Assembly (NCBI GenBank): GCA_944326615.1
Contig: CALVEO010000007.1
Span: 1-60,672 of the forward strand
Length of the DNA stretch: 60,672 bases
Reading direction: 5' to 3'
Source of the DNA: Candidatus Gastranaerophilales bacterium
Lineage (GTDB): Bacteria > Cyanobacteriota > Vampirovibrionia > Gastranaerophilales > Gastranaerophilaceae
In this document: positions 23,156-33,300 of the stretch, piece by piece
Position numbering within the stretch: position 1 is the first letter of the stretch
Layout: each line of letters begins with the position of its first letter
Made by a program: the position numbers and the translations under genes
The notes under the pieces: generated by a model
What the model was told of the DNA's origin: nothing
Databases searched by the model: none
What the model saw: only the letters and a program-made list of their open reading frames with translations

Positions 23156-24359
23156 AAATTTCCTTAAAAATTTGTTTTGCAATTGTCATTTTATCTGCTC
23201 TTTCAAGTTTTTTCATTCCGCCGTTTTTATCTAAAATTGTAACTTCATTATAATCACTTGAAAAGCCGATATCTTTTCTTGAAATATCATTTGCAATCAA
23301 AAAATCACAGCCTTTTTTGTTTATTTTTTCCTTTGCGTTTTCAATTAAATTTTCGCTTTCGGCGCAAAAGCCAACAATCAGAGGGCCCCCCACCCGGAAA
23401 TCAGATAGATTTCCACCCTCCCTCAAGGGGAGGGTATTTTTTAAATTGCATAAACTTTTCAAAATATCCGGATTTTTTACAAGTGTCAGAGTAATTTCAT
23501 CATCAGAAGTCTTTTTTATTTTTTGCGGGCAAATTTCTTTAACTCTGTAATCTGCAACAGCAGCAGCCATAATAATACAGTCGGAATTTTCAAATTCTTT
23601 TTCTACAGCAGTTTTCATATCAAGAGCTGATTTAACTTTTATGACATTGTATTTTCTTGAAACATCTTTTGGCGTAATCAGAGTAACTTCTGCACCGAGA
23701 TTTTTGGCAGTATCAGCAAGCGCAAGCCCCATTTTACCAGAAGAATAGTTAGAAATATATCTCACAGGGTCAATATCTTCTATTGTGCCGCCTGATGTTA
23801 CAACAATTTTTTTACCACTTAAGGGTTTGTATGTTAAAATTTCAACTGTTTTATCAAAAATTTTTTCAAGCGAACAAAGCCTCCCCTTGCCTTCATAACC
23901 GCAGGCAAGATAACCGCTTTCAGGCTCAAGAATTTCATAATGAAGTTTATGTAGGTTTTCCTGCAAAATAGGATTTTCCCACATGTTACAGTTCATTGCA
24001 GGGGCTATAATAACTGGTTTTGTGAATGCACAGGCAATGGAAGTTAAAAGGTTATCGCAAATTCCCTGAGCAATTTTTGAAATAGTATTTGCACTCGCAG
24101 GAGCAATCACCATAATATCAGCCTGATCTGCGTAAGAAATATGCTCAGGTTTAAAGTTTTTTACGTCAAATTCTTCTACCGCAACTTCATTTTGGCTTAA
24201 ATTTTGCAGTGTAAGTTTGGTAACAAAATTCAAGGCATTTGGGGTACAAACTACAAGGACATTCGCGTTTGCCCGTTTATACATTCTGATAAGCTCGCAA
24301 ATTTTGTAAGCTGCAATTCCGCCTGTTATACCGACTAGAATTGTATTTCCGCTCAACAT
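23148..24359 (-). CDS. coaBC: CoaBC: phosphopantothenoylcysteine synthetase/decarboxylase
   Basis: 403 residues. CoaC half: FMN-binding VGITGGIAAYK, active-site PAMNCNM (120-126) and Cys153 in LACGYEG. CoaB half: VVTSGGTIEDIDPVR, NYSSGKMG and KIKK (280-283). It condenses 4'-phosphopantothenate with cysteine and decarboxylates the product in CoA synthesis. Residues 308-326 (NTLPLREGGNLSDFRVGGP) are an in-frame insertion encoded by a 48-bp palindromic repeat, between LKxLxxLK and LIVGFCAES, where relatives have only a few residues. The position is a surface loop by inference, so the enzyme is probably still active. Start overlaps the gmk stop. Confidence 0.92.
   Translation of the reverse strand: MLSGNTILVGITGGIAAYKICELIRMYKRANANVLVVCTPNALNFVTKLTLQNLSQNEVAVEEFDVKNFKPEHISYADQADIMVIAPASANTISKIAQGICDNLLTSIACAFTKPVIIAPAMNCNMWENPILQENLHKLHYEILEPESGYLACGYEGKGRLCSLEKIFDKTVEILTYKPLSGKKIVVTSGGTIEDIDPVRYISNYSSGKMGLALADTAKNLGAEVTLITPKDVSRKYNVIKVKSALDMKTAVEKEFENSDCIIMAAAVADYRVKEICPQKIKKTSDDEITLTLVKNPDILKSLCNLKNTLPLREGGNLSDFRVGGPLIVGFCAESENLIENAKEKINKKGCDFLIANDISRKDIGFSSDYNEVTILDKNGGMKKLERADKMTIAKQIFKEIYG
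23388..23435. repeat. 48-bp palindromic repeat, in-frame inside coaBC
   Basis: Inverted copy of 7821-7868 with the core CCCTCCCTCAAGGGGAGGG and the flanking palindrome GGAAATCAGATAGATTTCC. It is translated as part of CoaB in the opposite relative orientation from the ksgA-ispE copy, and both frames stay open. Confidence 0.85.
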
Positions 24360-24916
24360 TTTTTCTGTTCCTCTGATATTATCATTTCAAGTTCACAAAC
24401 AGCTCTTTTTAAATCATCATTTACTATTTTGTAATCAAAATTTTCTGCACGCGCCAATTCTTCTTTTACAGCTTCAAGACGTTTTTGAATTGCACTTTCA
24501 TCTTCTGTATGGCGTCCTCTCAAACGGTTTTCAAGAGCCTCTAAAGACGGCGGACATATAAATATCAAAACTGCTTCCGGCATCTGTTTTTTCACCTGTA
24601 ATGCGCCTTGAGTATCAATTTCAAGAATAATATTTTTGCCATCAGCCAGACATTGATTTATAAACTTTTTCTTTGTGCCGTAAAAATTCCCTGCAAATTC
24701 TGCCCATTCAAGAAATTTGTCATTGTCAATACAATTTTTAAAATCATCTTTTGTCATAAAAAAGTAATTCACGCCGTCAATTTCGCCTTCCCTTGGAGCA
24801 CGTGTTGTGCAGGAAATTGACAGCATAAAGTCAGGATTTTGTTTTAAAAATTCCTTTAATACAGTTCCCTTGCCGACACCTGATGATCCTGAAATTACAT
24901 ATAATTTTTTATTCAT
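24353..24916 (-). CDS. gmk: Guanylate kinase
   Basis: 187 residues. Walker A ISGSSGVGKGTV, the GMP-binding SCTTRAPREGEIDGVNYFFM, and ILEIDTQGALQVK define guanylate kinase, which converts GMP to GDP. The start at 24916 (MNKKLYVI) is chosen over an in-frame upstream codon: TATAAT lies exactly at the leaderless distance. First gene of gmk-coaBC-nif3; the gmk/coaBC order is common, but rpoZ, often between them, is absent. Confidence 0.95.
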   Translation of the reverse strand: MNKKLYVISGSSGVGKGTVLKEFLKQNPDFMLSISCTTRAPREGEIDGVNYFFMTKDDFKNCIDNDKFLEWAEFAGNFYGTKKKFINQCLADGKNIILEIDTQGALQVKKQMPEAVLIFICPPSLEALENRLRGRHTEDESAIQKRLEAVKEELARAENFDYKIVNDDLKRAVCELEMIISEEQKKC

Positions 24917-24922
24917 AGATAA

Positions 24923-24928
24923 ATTATA
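24923..24928 (-). promoter_or_regulatory. -10 box for leaderless gmk operon
   Basis: Minus-strand TATAAT at 24928-24923; seven bases on is the A of the ATG at 24916. No Shine-Dalgarno site. Confidence 0.7.
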
Positions 24929-24957
24929 CAATAAATATTTTAAATTAAACTTTTAAA

Positions 24958-26281
24958 TTATGTATATAATTTTGCAAGAATATTTACTGAAAAAATAAAA
25001 AGTACAAATATAATTAATATAAGTGAAATTCCTTTAAAAACTCTGTAATTTATAGTTTTTCCCGTAGAAAAAAGCATTAAAAATAAGGGCATCACTGGTA
25101 TTAAATAGCGTCCCTGAAAATTTTTTATAGTGCCATACTCTGAAGTTGAAAATAACAGATAACACACGAGAATTGTAATAATTACACAACTAAAATAACA
25201 TATTCCATACAAAATTTTATTCCTGATAAGCAGATATTCAGAAATACATTCTTTTTTGTCCTTAAATATTGCACCTGTAAAAAGAACAATATAGTACAGG
25301 AATATGAAATAAATAGAAATAAACCGGTTTTGCCAGCTAAAAGCCCCTATTGCCTGGCCGATAGCAGGCAGTCCTGAATACTCGAATATACTGAAAACAG
25401 ATTTAAAAAATAAATCAGGCTGAAAAATCATTGTATGAATCATAAATCCAACAGGTTTTATATCAGGATTTAAGCTGCTTAAACCCGTATAGATATAACG
25501 ATTATACAAAGTATTCAAAAGTGTATATACAAAAAATACGAGACAAGGAATGACTATATATTTTAATTTTTGTTTTGGATAAGAAAATTTTTTCTCCGGT
25601 ATGAGTATCATTAATAAAATCAGCACAGCATAAGGGAATTTACAAACGGTAATATAAGAAATTAATAAAAGTGTAATGATTAAATCTTTTTTCGTTATAT
25701 TTTGAATATTGCTGTTAAAAGCAAGATTAAACACGTATGCGGTATATAAAAAACAGCCATTTCTTTACAGGGGTAATTTTTATTGCAAAATAAGTTAAAC
25801 CCATATAAGTCAACAATGACGATAACCTTAAAATATACATCATTACAAGCGGATTGACATTAAATAATTTCAGGAAAAATAAAATAACAACTCCCGGCAT
25901 ATAAGAAAAAACAGGATATGTAGGAACAAAATAAAAATGAACACTTTTTTCATTTTTATTTAAAGGTAATTTTAAAAATGATTTTATATCATCAGAATTT
26001 GCCTTGATATTGCGATCGAACGGCATTGGTCCGTATTCTGTTATTATATGCAGCAAGCTATCCGGCAAATATGTAACGGCAAAAGTTTTTCCTGTTTGCG
26101 GCAGAGTCAGTTTTTGAAAATTTATTGAGCCTTCCGTAAAATTATACATCTTTGCCATATGTGAATTTTCATCGGATACCATAAAAGGAGGAGTTATTAA
26201 TGTAAATAGAATTCCAAACAACAAACATATTACTAAAAATAAATTTTCAGTTTTTTTTATACATTTCAAAAAATTTGCCAC
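24958..26281 (-). pseudogene. DUF2142-type polytopic membrane protein, split by deletion and frameshift
   Basis: Two adjacent minus-strand frames look like the two halves of one DUF2142 protein. The first (26281 to 25727, GTG start) has ITPPFMVSDENSH, the family's N-terminal PP(F)xVPDExxH signature, then helices to KKWLFFIY. The second (25734 to 24958) has many helices and NFQGRYLIPVMPL, the family's C-terminal GRY motif. The stretch that usually follows KxWLF, with the next helix and a conserved Ser/Asp loop, is missing, and the frames do not match. I infer an internal deletion plus frameshift near 25730. Family members are presumed cell-surface glycan transferases. Two separate short proteins are the less likely alternative. 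Confidence 0.65.
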
Positions 26282-26324
26282 TAAAAATTAATCCTTTTCT
26301 TTTTCATATTATAATAATTATATA

Positions 26325-27503
26325 ATGAATATGAAAATACTTTATGGTTTTATAAAAAAAATAAACAGTACAAAGAAAAGAAGCGAATTAATAAACATTT
26401 TAAATGAACAAATAATGGAAATAACGAATGCATCAGCCTGCTGGTGCGGGCTGGTTAATTTTGCAACAAATCAAATTGATATAAAAAAACAAATAATAAG
26501 CGATAACCTTAAAAGGAACAAACAGCTTGCTGCGGATTTTAAAAAACTCAAACAAACCCTTCTTGATTTTTATAACAGTTTTGAAATAGAAGATTTAAAT
26601 GATTTTATATTATTTGCATCGAAAAAAAATAAAATCATTAAACCTCTATCCTATAAAAGTAATATTGCGGGCTATATTATAATATTCGGCGACAGTCAAA
26701 ATTTTAACAAAAAATTTATAAATCTTGTAAATGTGTTAATTGAATATGTTAATATAAAATTGGAAATTATTTCTCTCTATGATGAAAGAAAAAAAAGCGT
26801 AAAGGAAAGAACCGAGTTTCTTGCAAGCGTTTCCCATGAATTCAAAACACCGTTGAATTCAATAATAGGTTTTTCGGGACTTTTAGCTGAGAAATTCCGC
26901 GGAACGGAAAGTGAAAAATATCTTAATAACATTTCACAAAGTTCATTATATCTTATGAGTCTTATTCAAAATGTTCTTGACTTTTCAAGAAGCGAATATA
27001 AGCCGATAGAACTCAAAAAAGAAAAAGTAAGGACTAAAAAAGTTATAAACGATATTATATGGAGCTTCAATGAAATGCGAAAGGAAAAAAATATTGATAT
27101 AAATTACACTCTTTCCGATGTAATTATCAACGCAGATCTGATTAGATTTAAACAGCTTGTTTATAATTTAATTTCAAACGCTCTGAAATTCAGTAAAGAA
27201 AACAGTTCTATCTCAATACTTACGTATGTCAGCAGAAAACAGGAATTTATATTTGAAATCAAAGATACCGGTGATGGAATAAGCAAGAGAGATTTAACTA
27301 AAATATTTACATTCTTCACCCAGGTCAATAGAAACCAGCTTAAAAGACAGCAAGGCTCAGGTGTCGGACTTGCTCTGTGCCGTAAAATTTTGCAGGCGCA
27401 TGGAGGAGAAATCTCTGTTAAATCAAAGCTTAATCATGGGAGTACCTTCTGGTTTAGAATTCCCGTAAAAAATTCTAATGATGATTTTTCTCATCAACCA
27501 TAA
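26325..27503 (+). CDS. Cytosolic sensor histidine kinase
   Basis: 392 residues, no membrane helix. Residues about 1-150 look like a GAF-type sensor (ACWCGLVNF, GYIIIFGD). The HisKA box FLASVSHEFKTPLNSIIGF has the phospho-accepting His near 169. The HATPase domain shows the N box (LIYNLISNALKFS-like), G1 DTGDGIS, and GSGVGLALCRKIL. No response regulator is adjacent, so it is an orphan kinase. TATAAT at 26310-26315 would give a three-base leader; a second ATG two codons later is possible. It ends overlapping the convergent transporter gene by 29 bases. Confidence 0.88.
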   Translation: MNMKILYGFIKKINSTKKRSELINILNEQIMEITNASACWCGLVNFATNQIDIKKQIISDNLKRNKQLAADFKKLKQTLLDFYNSFEIEDLNDFILFASKKNKIIKPLSYKSNIAGYIIIFGDSQNFNKKFINLVNVLIEYVNIKLEIISLYDERKKSVKERTEFLASVSHEFKTPLNSIIGFSGLLAEKFRGTESEKYLNNISQSSLYLMSLIQNVLDFSRSEYKPIELKKEKVRTKKVINDIIWSFNEMRKEKNIDINYTLSDVIINADLIRFKQLVYNLISNALKFSKENSSISILTYVSRKQEFIFEIKDTGDGISKRDLTKIFTFFTQVNRNQLKRQQGSGVGLALCRKILQAHGGEISVKSKLNHGSTFWFRIPVKNSNDDFSHQP

Positions 27504-28854
27504 GCACAGAACAGATAGATATGCATATTAATGCCGAGAAAATCCAGAATATAATAGCTCCGTTCCAGCCGAATTTGTCAACCATAAATCCTGTTCCTGT
27601 TGCGGATAATACAGCTCCTATATAGCCAAATGTCCCGGTAAATCCGGTGGCAGCAGATGCCACTTTTTTAGAACTTGATTCAACTGCGCACAAGCCGCCT
27701 ATCATCATCTGTGGACCGTATGTAAATGCTCCGAGAAGTCCTATGAGAATAAAATCTATTGTACTTATTGTATTAAATTTTAATAATACAAGACAAATAA
27801 CAACACCGATTAAGTAAATAAGATTAACAGGCGCTCTTTTGCCTTTAAAAACTTTATCGGAAATCAAACCTGCACAAATAGTTCCGGCGATGCCGACAAG
27901 AGGAAGTGAACTCAATTTCATTGCTGCAAGTTCAAGAGAATTGTGCTTTGCCTCGCTCAAATATTTTATCATCCAGTCTTCTGCGCCAAATCTTATTATG
28001 TAAACAAAAATATAAGCTATCGCAAGAAGCCAGATTGTTTTGTTATATAAGATATTCTGCTTAAATATTTCTACGTAAGACCTGTTATCTTCATCACAGT
28101 CTGCTTTTTTAGATACAGGTTCGTTATTATAAGTTTCAATATCCGGTAAACCTAGAGACTGCGGTCTGTCTCTTAACCTGTTATAAAGCCATATTGCAAC
28201 GATAATTGCAAGAGCTCCCGGGAAGAAAAAAGCCATTTTCCACCCGAAATGTGCAACCAGAAATCCGGAAATTATAACACTTAAGAAAGTCCCGGTCTGA
28301 TGAGAACAAGACCACAATGACCATTTAGTACCTCTTTCGGAATTTGAATACCAGTAGGTTAAACTTTTTGCAACAGCAGGAAATCCGGCAGACTGAAACC
28401 AGCCGGATGCTCCCCAGAAAAATACAAAAAGCCACAATAAAATTGTATTTGTCGGGAGTCCGAAAAATGATGCATGGCCAGGTGTAATGAATACAGCAGA
28501 CAGTCCGAAACAAATATTGGCAATGGCTGTCATAATTAAAGCAGTAGGTAAAAATTTGCGTACATCAGATCCGTCAGCCAAAACGCCATTTACAAATTTT
28601 CCGATGCCGTATGTCAAGTACAAAGAACTTCCCAAAATACCCAGCTCTGTATTTGTATACCCGTATTCTGCACTCAAACCGGGCAGGGCAACTGCAATAT
28701 TTTTTTTGCAAAGGTAAAATACCGTATATCCTATAAAGCATGCATAAAAAATTCTCCATCTCCAGTGAGCATACATGCTTTTTACCTGCTCTTTGTCCTG
28801 AATAGTTTCTTTTACAGGAGGCTCTTTAAAAAAATTTGCTAAAGTATTTAACAT
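27475..28854 (-). CDS. Organophosphate:phosphate antiporter family transporter (GlpT/UhpT-like)
   Basis: 459 residues, about twelve helices. CKKNIAVALPGLSAEYGYTN, GIGKFVNGVLAD and the WFQSAGFPAVAKSLTYWY stretch match the OPA family, which exchanges inorganic phosphate for glycerol-3-phosphate, hexose phosphates or phosphoglycerate. Exact substrate not determinable. It begins two bases after the stop of the upstream exonuclease gene, so both are on one mRNA. Convergent with the histidine kinase; some OPA transporters are induced by adjacent two-component systems (UhpBC), which makes the neighbourhood suggestive but not proof. Confidence 0.85.
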   Translation of the reverse strand: MLNTLANFFKEPPVKETIQDKEQVKSMYAHWRWRIFYACFIGYTVFYLCKKNIAVALPGLSAEYGYTNTELGILGSSLYLTYGIGKFVNGVLADGSDVRKFLPTALIMTAIANICFGLSAVFITPGHASFFGLPTNTILLWLFVFFWGASGWFQSAGFPAVAKSLTYWYSNSERGTKWSLWSCSHQTGTFLSVIISGFLVAHFGWKMAFFFPGALAIIVAIWLYNRLRDRPQSLGLPDIETYNNEPVSKKADCDEDNRSYVEIFKQNILYNKTIWLLAIAYIFVYIIRFGAEDWMIKYLSEAKHNSLELAAMKLSSLPLVGIAGTICAGLISDKVFKGKRAPVNLIYLIGVVICLVLLKFNTISTIDFILIGLLGAFTYGPQMMIGGLCAVESSSKKVASAATGFTGTFGYIGAVLSATGTGFMVDKFGWNGAIIFWIFSALICISICSVLMVDEKNHH

Positions 28855-28856
28855 AA

Positions 28857-29774
28857 TTATTTTCCTGCTTTTATAACCTGAATATTTCTTGTTTCGGTAA
28901 TTTCATGGCGTGCATCTTTTATAATTTCTCTTTTTTCTTCATCCAGCCTGCACCCGCCGACTAATCTGTCAATAAAACCTGTGTTTAATTTGACGGCTTT
29001 ATCAAATGCCCCGACTTCTTCAAGAACATCTTTTATCTGGTGTAAATCATATCCAAAAGATTGTTTTGAATTATAAACAAGAGTTTCGCCTGATTGGGAA
29101 ATAATCGGTTCGCCGCCCTGTTCAAAGTAAAGTTTAAACACTGATTTCAAATCTTGTAATTCCGACTGCAAAGTGGTAACTGTCTGCTGAATTCTCAAAA
29201 ATCTTTCAAACAAATATTCAACATTATCAAGCTGTTTAACTTCCCAGTCATATTTTTGAAGATATAATTTTTTTAATTTCGGATAAGCAAGCGCAAGCCC
29301 CATGGTATCAGCCATTGCGCGGTGATGATTTTTTAAGTCGACTTTAAATTTATCAGTCAATGCTTCAAGTCCATGAGACGGCAAATCCGGATATACTTCC
29401 TTAAACATTTGTTGTGAATCAATCCTGGGGTTATTTAATTCTTTGCCTGTTGTTCTAAGGCTTGCTTCATTCAAAAAAGAATAATCAAAAATACAATTAT
29501 GTGCAACAATAGGATATTCACCGATAAATTCAAGGATTTTCGGCATTGCTTCAGCTTCTGTCGGTGCATCTGCAACCATTTCCTGAGTAATACCATGTAT
29601 TGCCATGCTCGATTTTCTAATATGCTGTTCGGGATTAATCAATGTCTGGTATTCATCTTTTATTTTGCCGTTTTCAAGTCTCACCGCGGCAAATTCAACC
29701 ATTTTTTCTTTTGTATAATCCAAACCTGTTGTTTCTGTATCAAGAACTATTTCTACTATCTTTTTCCTTGCCAT
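28857..29774 (-). CDS. DEDDh 3'-5' exonuclease (DnaQ/PolC-exonuclease-like)
   Basis: 305 residues. ExoI LDTETTGLD, ExoII VAHNCIFDYSFL and ExoIII HHRAMADTMG carry the DEDDh acidic residues and the catalytic histidine. The N-terminal 180 residues are the nuclease; the rest is helical with no recognised domain. It could serve as a proofreading subunit or an independent nuclease. The ATG at 29774 has no ribosome site, but TAGGAT at 29786-29781 has the leaderless spacing. First gene of a two-gene operon with the OPA transporter. Confidence 0.88.
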   Translation of the reverse strand: MARKKIVEIVLDTETTGLDYTKEKMVEFAAVRLENGKIKDEYQTLINPEQHIRKSSMAIHGITQEMVADAPTEAEAMPKILEFIGEYPIVAHNCIFDYSFLNEASLRTTGKELNNPRIDSQQMFKEVYPDLPSHGLEALTDKFKVDLKNHHRAMADTMGLALAYPKLKKLYLQKYDWEVKQLDNVEYLFERFLRIQQTVTTLQSELQDLKSVFKLYFEQGGEPIISQSGETLVYNSKQSFGYDLHQIKDVLEEVGAFDKAVKLNTGFIDRLVGGCRLDEEKREIIKDARHEITETRNIQVIKAGK

Positions 29775-29825
29775 AATCCTATCCTATAGTATTCTGACAA
29801 GATAATAGCACAAAAAAAAATTCTG

Positions 29826-29834
29826 TGATAGAAT
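29826..29834 (+). promoter_or_regulatory. Extended -10 promoter for trxA
   Basis: TGATAGAAT (TGn then TAGAAT, 29829-29834). The predicted 88-base leader holds a GTCAGGA/TCCTGAC hairpin (29851-29857 with 29885-29891) ahead of the ribosome site. Confidence 0.55.
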
Positions 29835-29928
29835 AAAAAAAAGAACAGAAGTCAGGATGTCAAGCTGATTACAAAATTAACACCTCCTGACCTGTGTACA
29901 TTAAAATATAAGTAAAAGGAGATATATA

Positions 29929-30252
29929 ATGTCAAATGCAGCTGATATTAATGATGCAACTTTTGAACAGGAAGTATTAAATTCTCAACAGCCTGTTGTA
30001 GTAGATTTTTGGGCTCCCTGGTGCGGACCATGCAGAAAATTAGGCCCTGTGCTGGATGAAATAGCCCAGGAATTTGCAGGAAAAGTTAAATTTGTAAAGG
30101 TTAATACCGATGAAAATCTTAAAACAGCTCAGGATTATTCAATCAGCGGACTTCCGAGCCTTCTGGTTTTCAAAAACGGCAAAGCACTTGAAAGATTGGT
30201 AGGTTTGATGCCAAAATCTACTATTATTTCAAATATTGAAAAGCATTTATAA
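29929..30252 (+). CDS. trxA: Thioredoxin
   Basis: 107 residues, the standard length. WCGPC active site at about 31-35, cis-proline in GLPSLLVF, and the Asp of VVVDFWAPW are all present. A general protein disulfide reductase. A good AAGGAGATATATA site precedes the ATG; its transcript ends at a hairpin at 30278. No thioredoxin reductase nearby. Confidence 0.96.
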   Translation: MSNAADINDATFEQEVLNSQQPVVVDFWAPWCGPCRKLGPVLDEIAQEFAGKVKFVKVNTDENLKTAQDYSISGLPSLLVFKNGKALERLVGLMPKSTIISNIEKHL

Positions 30253-30277
30253 TTTATACGAAAATTGTTACAATTGT

Positions 30278-30311
30278 AAACTCTGTAAAACACCTGTTTT
30301 ACGGAGTTTTT
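30278..30311 (+). terminator. Terminator after trxA
   Basis: AAACTCTGTAAAACA pairs with TGTTTTACGGAGTTTTT (one G-T mismatch), ending in a T-run. Confidence 0.85.
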
Positions 30312-30398
30312 AGCTGTTTATAATGATTTAAAACAGTTATTTATTAAAGTTATCCGCTTATTTTTCCGTTAAATACATAAAAAGGAAAAAGGATAACA

Positions 30399-33300
30399 AT
30401 GCGAGTCGACGGCGTACCTAACAAATATGAAATATTTCAGGATTTTTACCTTATAGCTAATGGTGAACCAATCAGCTATACAGAAGCACTGCGCCTTTTT
30501 TACCAGATGGATGATGAGCAAAAAACCAGGTTTGAAAAATATTACAAAGATGAAACAGGATATGAAATCATTAGTGCTAGCGGTTATGACATTCCGGGGG
30601 ATGTAGAACTGACAAGAGATCCTTCTAATCCCGATGAACTTCTTGTAGTAGGGACAAAAACGGTTAAGAAAAAAGAAAAACAGCCGGACGGCACTATTAA
30701 ATATGTTGATAAAACATATAATATTTATACATCTAATTTAGCTGCAATTAACAAATTAAATCTTGAGATGCAGTATAGTATTGAAGCTTACGCTAAGAAA
30801 AGCGGTAAAATTCTTGATCCTGTGTGGTCAGGCTACTCTGCACAGGAAATAATACAGATGCAGCAAAATGGTGTTGATATTCCGCAGGACATAATTGATA
30901 TTGCAAATACTATTATGCAAAGCCAGGGCTCAAACCTTGAAAATTCCGCAGAAGTCGATGAAGGCGACAGTGAGACCGTTACCGAAAAGACACCTTATCT
31001 TGATCTTATTCCAAAAGTAAAAAATAAAATAGAAAAATGTAATGAAAATAATGAAAAATTAAGTGCAGAACTTGACAAACTTCTGCCTGAAACAAAAAAT
31101 GAACAACAGAATTTTCAGGATAAAATTAAGGATCAGAAAAAAGCGCTTGAAGAATATGAAAAACAGCTGAAAGAATGGAGAGCATTACAGGATAAAGTTA
31201 ACAACGGAGAAGTTTTATCTGATACAGAGGCAAGCCGTTATGCCGAATTAACCGGAATGCTTGAAGATAAAAAAGGCCAAAATTCAGATGAAATGATATT
31301 TGACAAAAATGAAATCGCGAAATCATTAAATCAAATTAATATTCTTGCAGTATTAGGCGAGGATTTAGGCGATGAAACAATATACCTCGGTGATATGCTG
31401 GCAGATTATACTTCCCAGTCGAATTACAAAAGAACATACCAGACTGTTTCACAAAAATTAGGTTTTATAGGCTCGATTCTTTCAATGGCAGAAGGTAAAA
31501 CACTTGCAAAAGAAGCAAACAAAACAGGAAATGATACCCAGGAATATTCCGGAGAAACAGTCGATTCAGTTAAAAGTATTGCATCGACAATCGGTGTTGA
31601 AAACAGCGTATTGTCCGCAACAGAATTACAAAGTACACAGACTGCAGAAGCTCCTGAGCAAGCTGGTCCGGAAGATGAACAACCTGTAAATCCTGCAAAT
31701 AGTGAAGAAAATCAGGATGAAACTGCTGCTGCAAAAGAAAATGATACAGAAGAAGACGATTTTATATTAAACGATGAAAGCGTTCAACAACTTACAGAAG
31801 AAGCTGGCGTAATTAATTCTGATTTGCAAAGACAAATTCAACAAGCATTAGCTTCAATCAGTACTGCCCAAAGTCATAAAGATTTTGCACAAACAGCTGA
31901 GAAAAAAGCAGATGAGCTTATAAAAGCCTATAATAAAGAAGAAGAAGCAAGACAGCAAAGAATTAAAGAACTTGAAGATGAAAATAAGAACGCTAAAAAA
32001 GATCTTGAAAGTTTAACAGGTAAATCATCAGAGGAGATTGATAGTGAGATTTCAAGCAGCAATCCTGAAGATGAAAAAATAGACGAAGCTACAAGAAGCA
32101 AAATTACTGAAAAGAAAAAAATAATAAGCGATAATCAAATTGAAATACAAGCTATAAACGAAGAAACAGAAGCTGCTAAAAAAGAATTCCAAATTCAGAC
32201 AGCAAAAGAAAAGTCAACATTAGATAAATCAATTCCCGAAGAAATTACGGCACTTGATGAAAATAATGAATATAAAAATTCATTAATCCCTGAATATTCG
32301 GCACAGCTTGATTTTACGAATAATTCAGGAATAACTCTTTCGCGTATAGGTGCTTTCTTTGTAGAAATGGCACTGAAACAATTCATACTTTCAGGACATT
32401 CAAGATGGCTTTATACTAAGGGGATTAAAAGTATAGAAACCGGCAAACAAGCTCAACGTGAAGCCGCAAAACCTTACAAAAATCAGGCTGAAAAATCTAC
32501 AAATGAAGCATTTACCAATATATCTGATGCATTATCAAGTCTTAATTCTGTGGATACAAAGATTGTTGCTATAACCGGAGAAGATTCAGCGCTTTCAACT
32601 GCATCTTCTGAAAATACAAATAGTGCAGAAAACAACTCAGGTACCCAGCAGCCTCAGCAAAATTCACAAGATACAGCAAAAGCGCAAGCTTCTGCCTCGC
32701 AAGCACAAGCTACTCCAAAGACCGCAAATGATGCACAACCTGCCGGGGTACAAACCGGAGCCGCAGCATCTGTTGAAAATGCCAATAATCCTATTAATAG
32801 TCAGCAAGCTAAAGAAGGCTCAACCAAGCAAACAAATCCGACAAATTCAACGCCGGAAAACGAAATTGATGGTGCTGTGGAGGAAGCTGCTCAGCCAAAC
32901 ACTGCGTTATCTTCTACATCTTCAAAATCAGATGACCCTAAACAACAGGCCGAAGAAGAAGCTGAAAAAGCTGATGAAAAAACTGCAGATAAGTCGCAAA
33001 AAGAAGTAGATACAATCGACGCAAGCGCAAATAAAGACGCAAAAGATTCAAAGGACATCAAAAAAGAAACAGAAAAAACAAAAAAAGAGCTTGAAAAAGA
33101 TGCAAAAAAATTACAAAAACAAATACAGCAGGAACAAAAAGAAGCAGAACAATTAACCAAAGAATCAGAAGAAGCCGCAAAAAAACAGGAAGAAATGCTG
33201 GCTGAATATCAAGCTTTGGTTACGGAAAACGAAACACTTGCAGCAGAAGATGCAAGTAAAAAACAACAAAATTCTCAGCCGCAAAATAATAATTCTCAGG

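Noticed and set aside
26325-28854. Uhp-type two-component control of the OPA transporter by the neighbouring kinase
   Set aside because: The kinase is cytosolic with a GAF-like sensor, no response regulator is adjacent, and the genes are convergent; the link is only suggestive.
32623-33009. 128-codon frame inside the giant coiled-coil gene
   Set aside because: A Lys/Gln-rich shadow of a low-complexity region in another frame.
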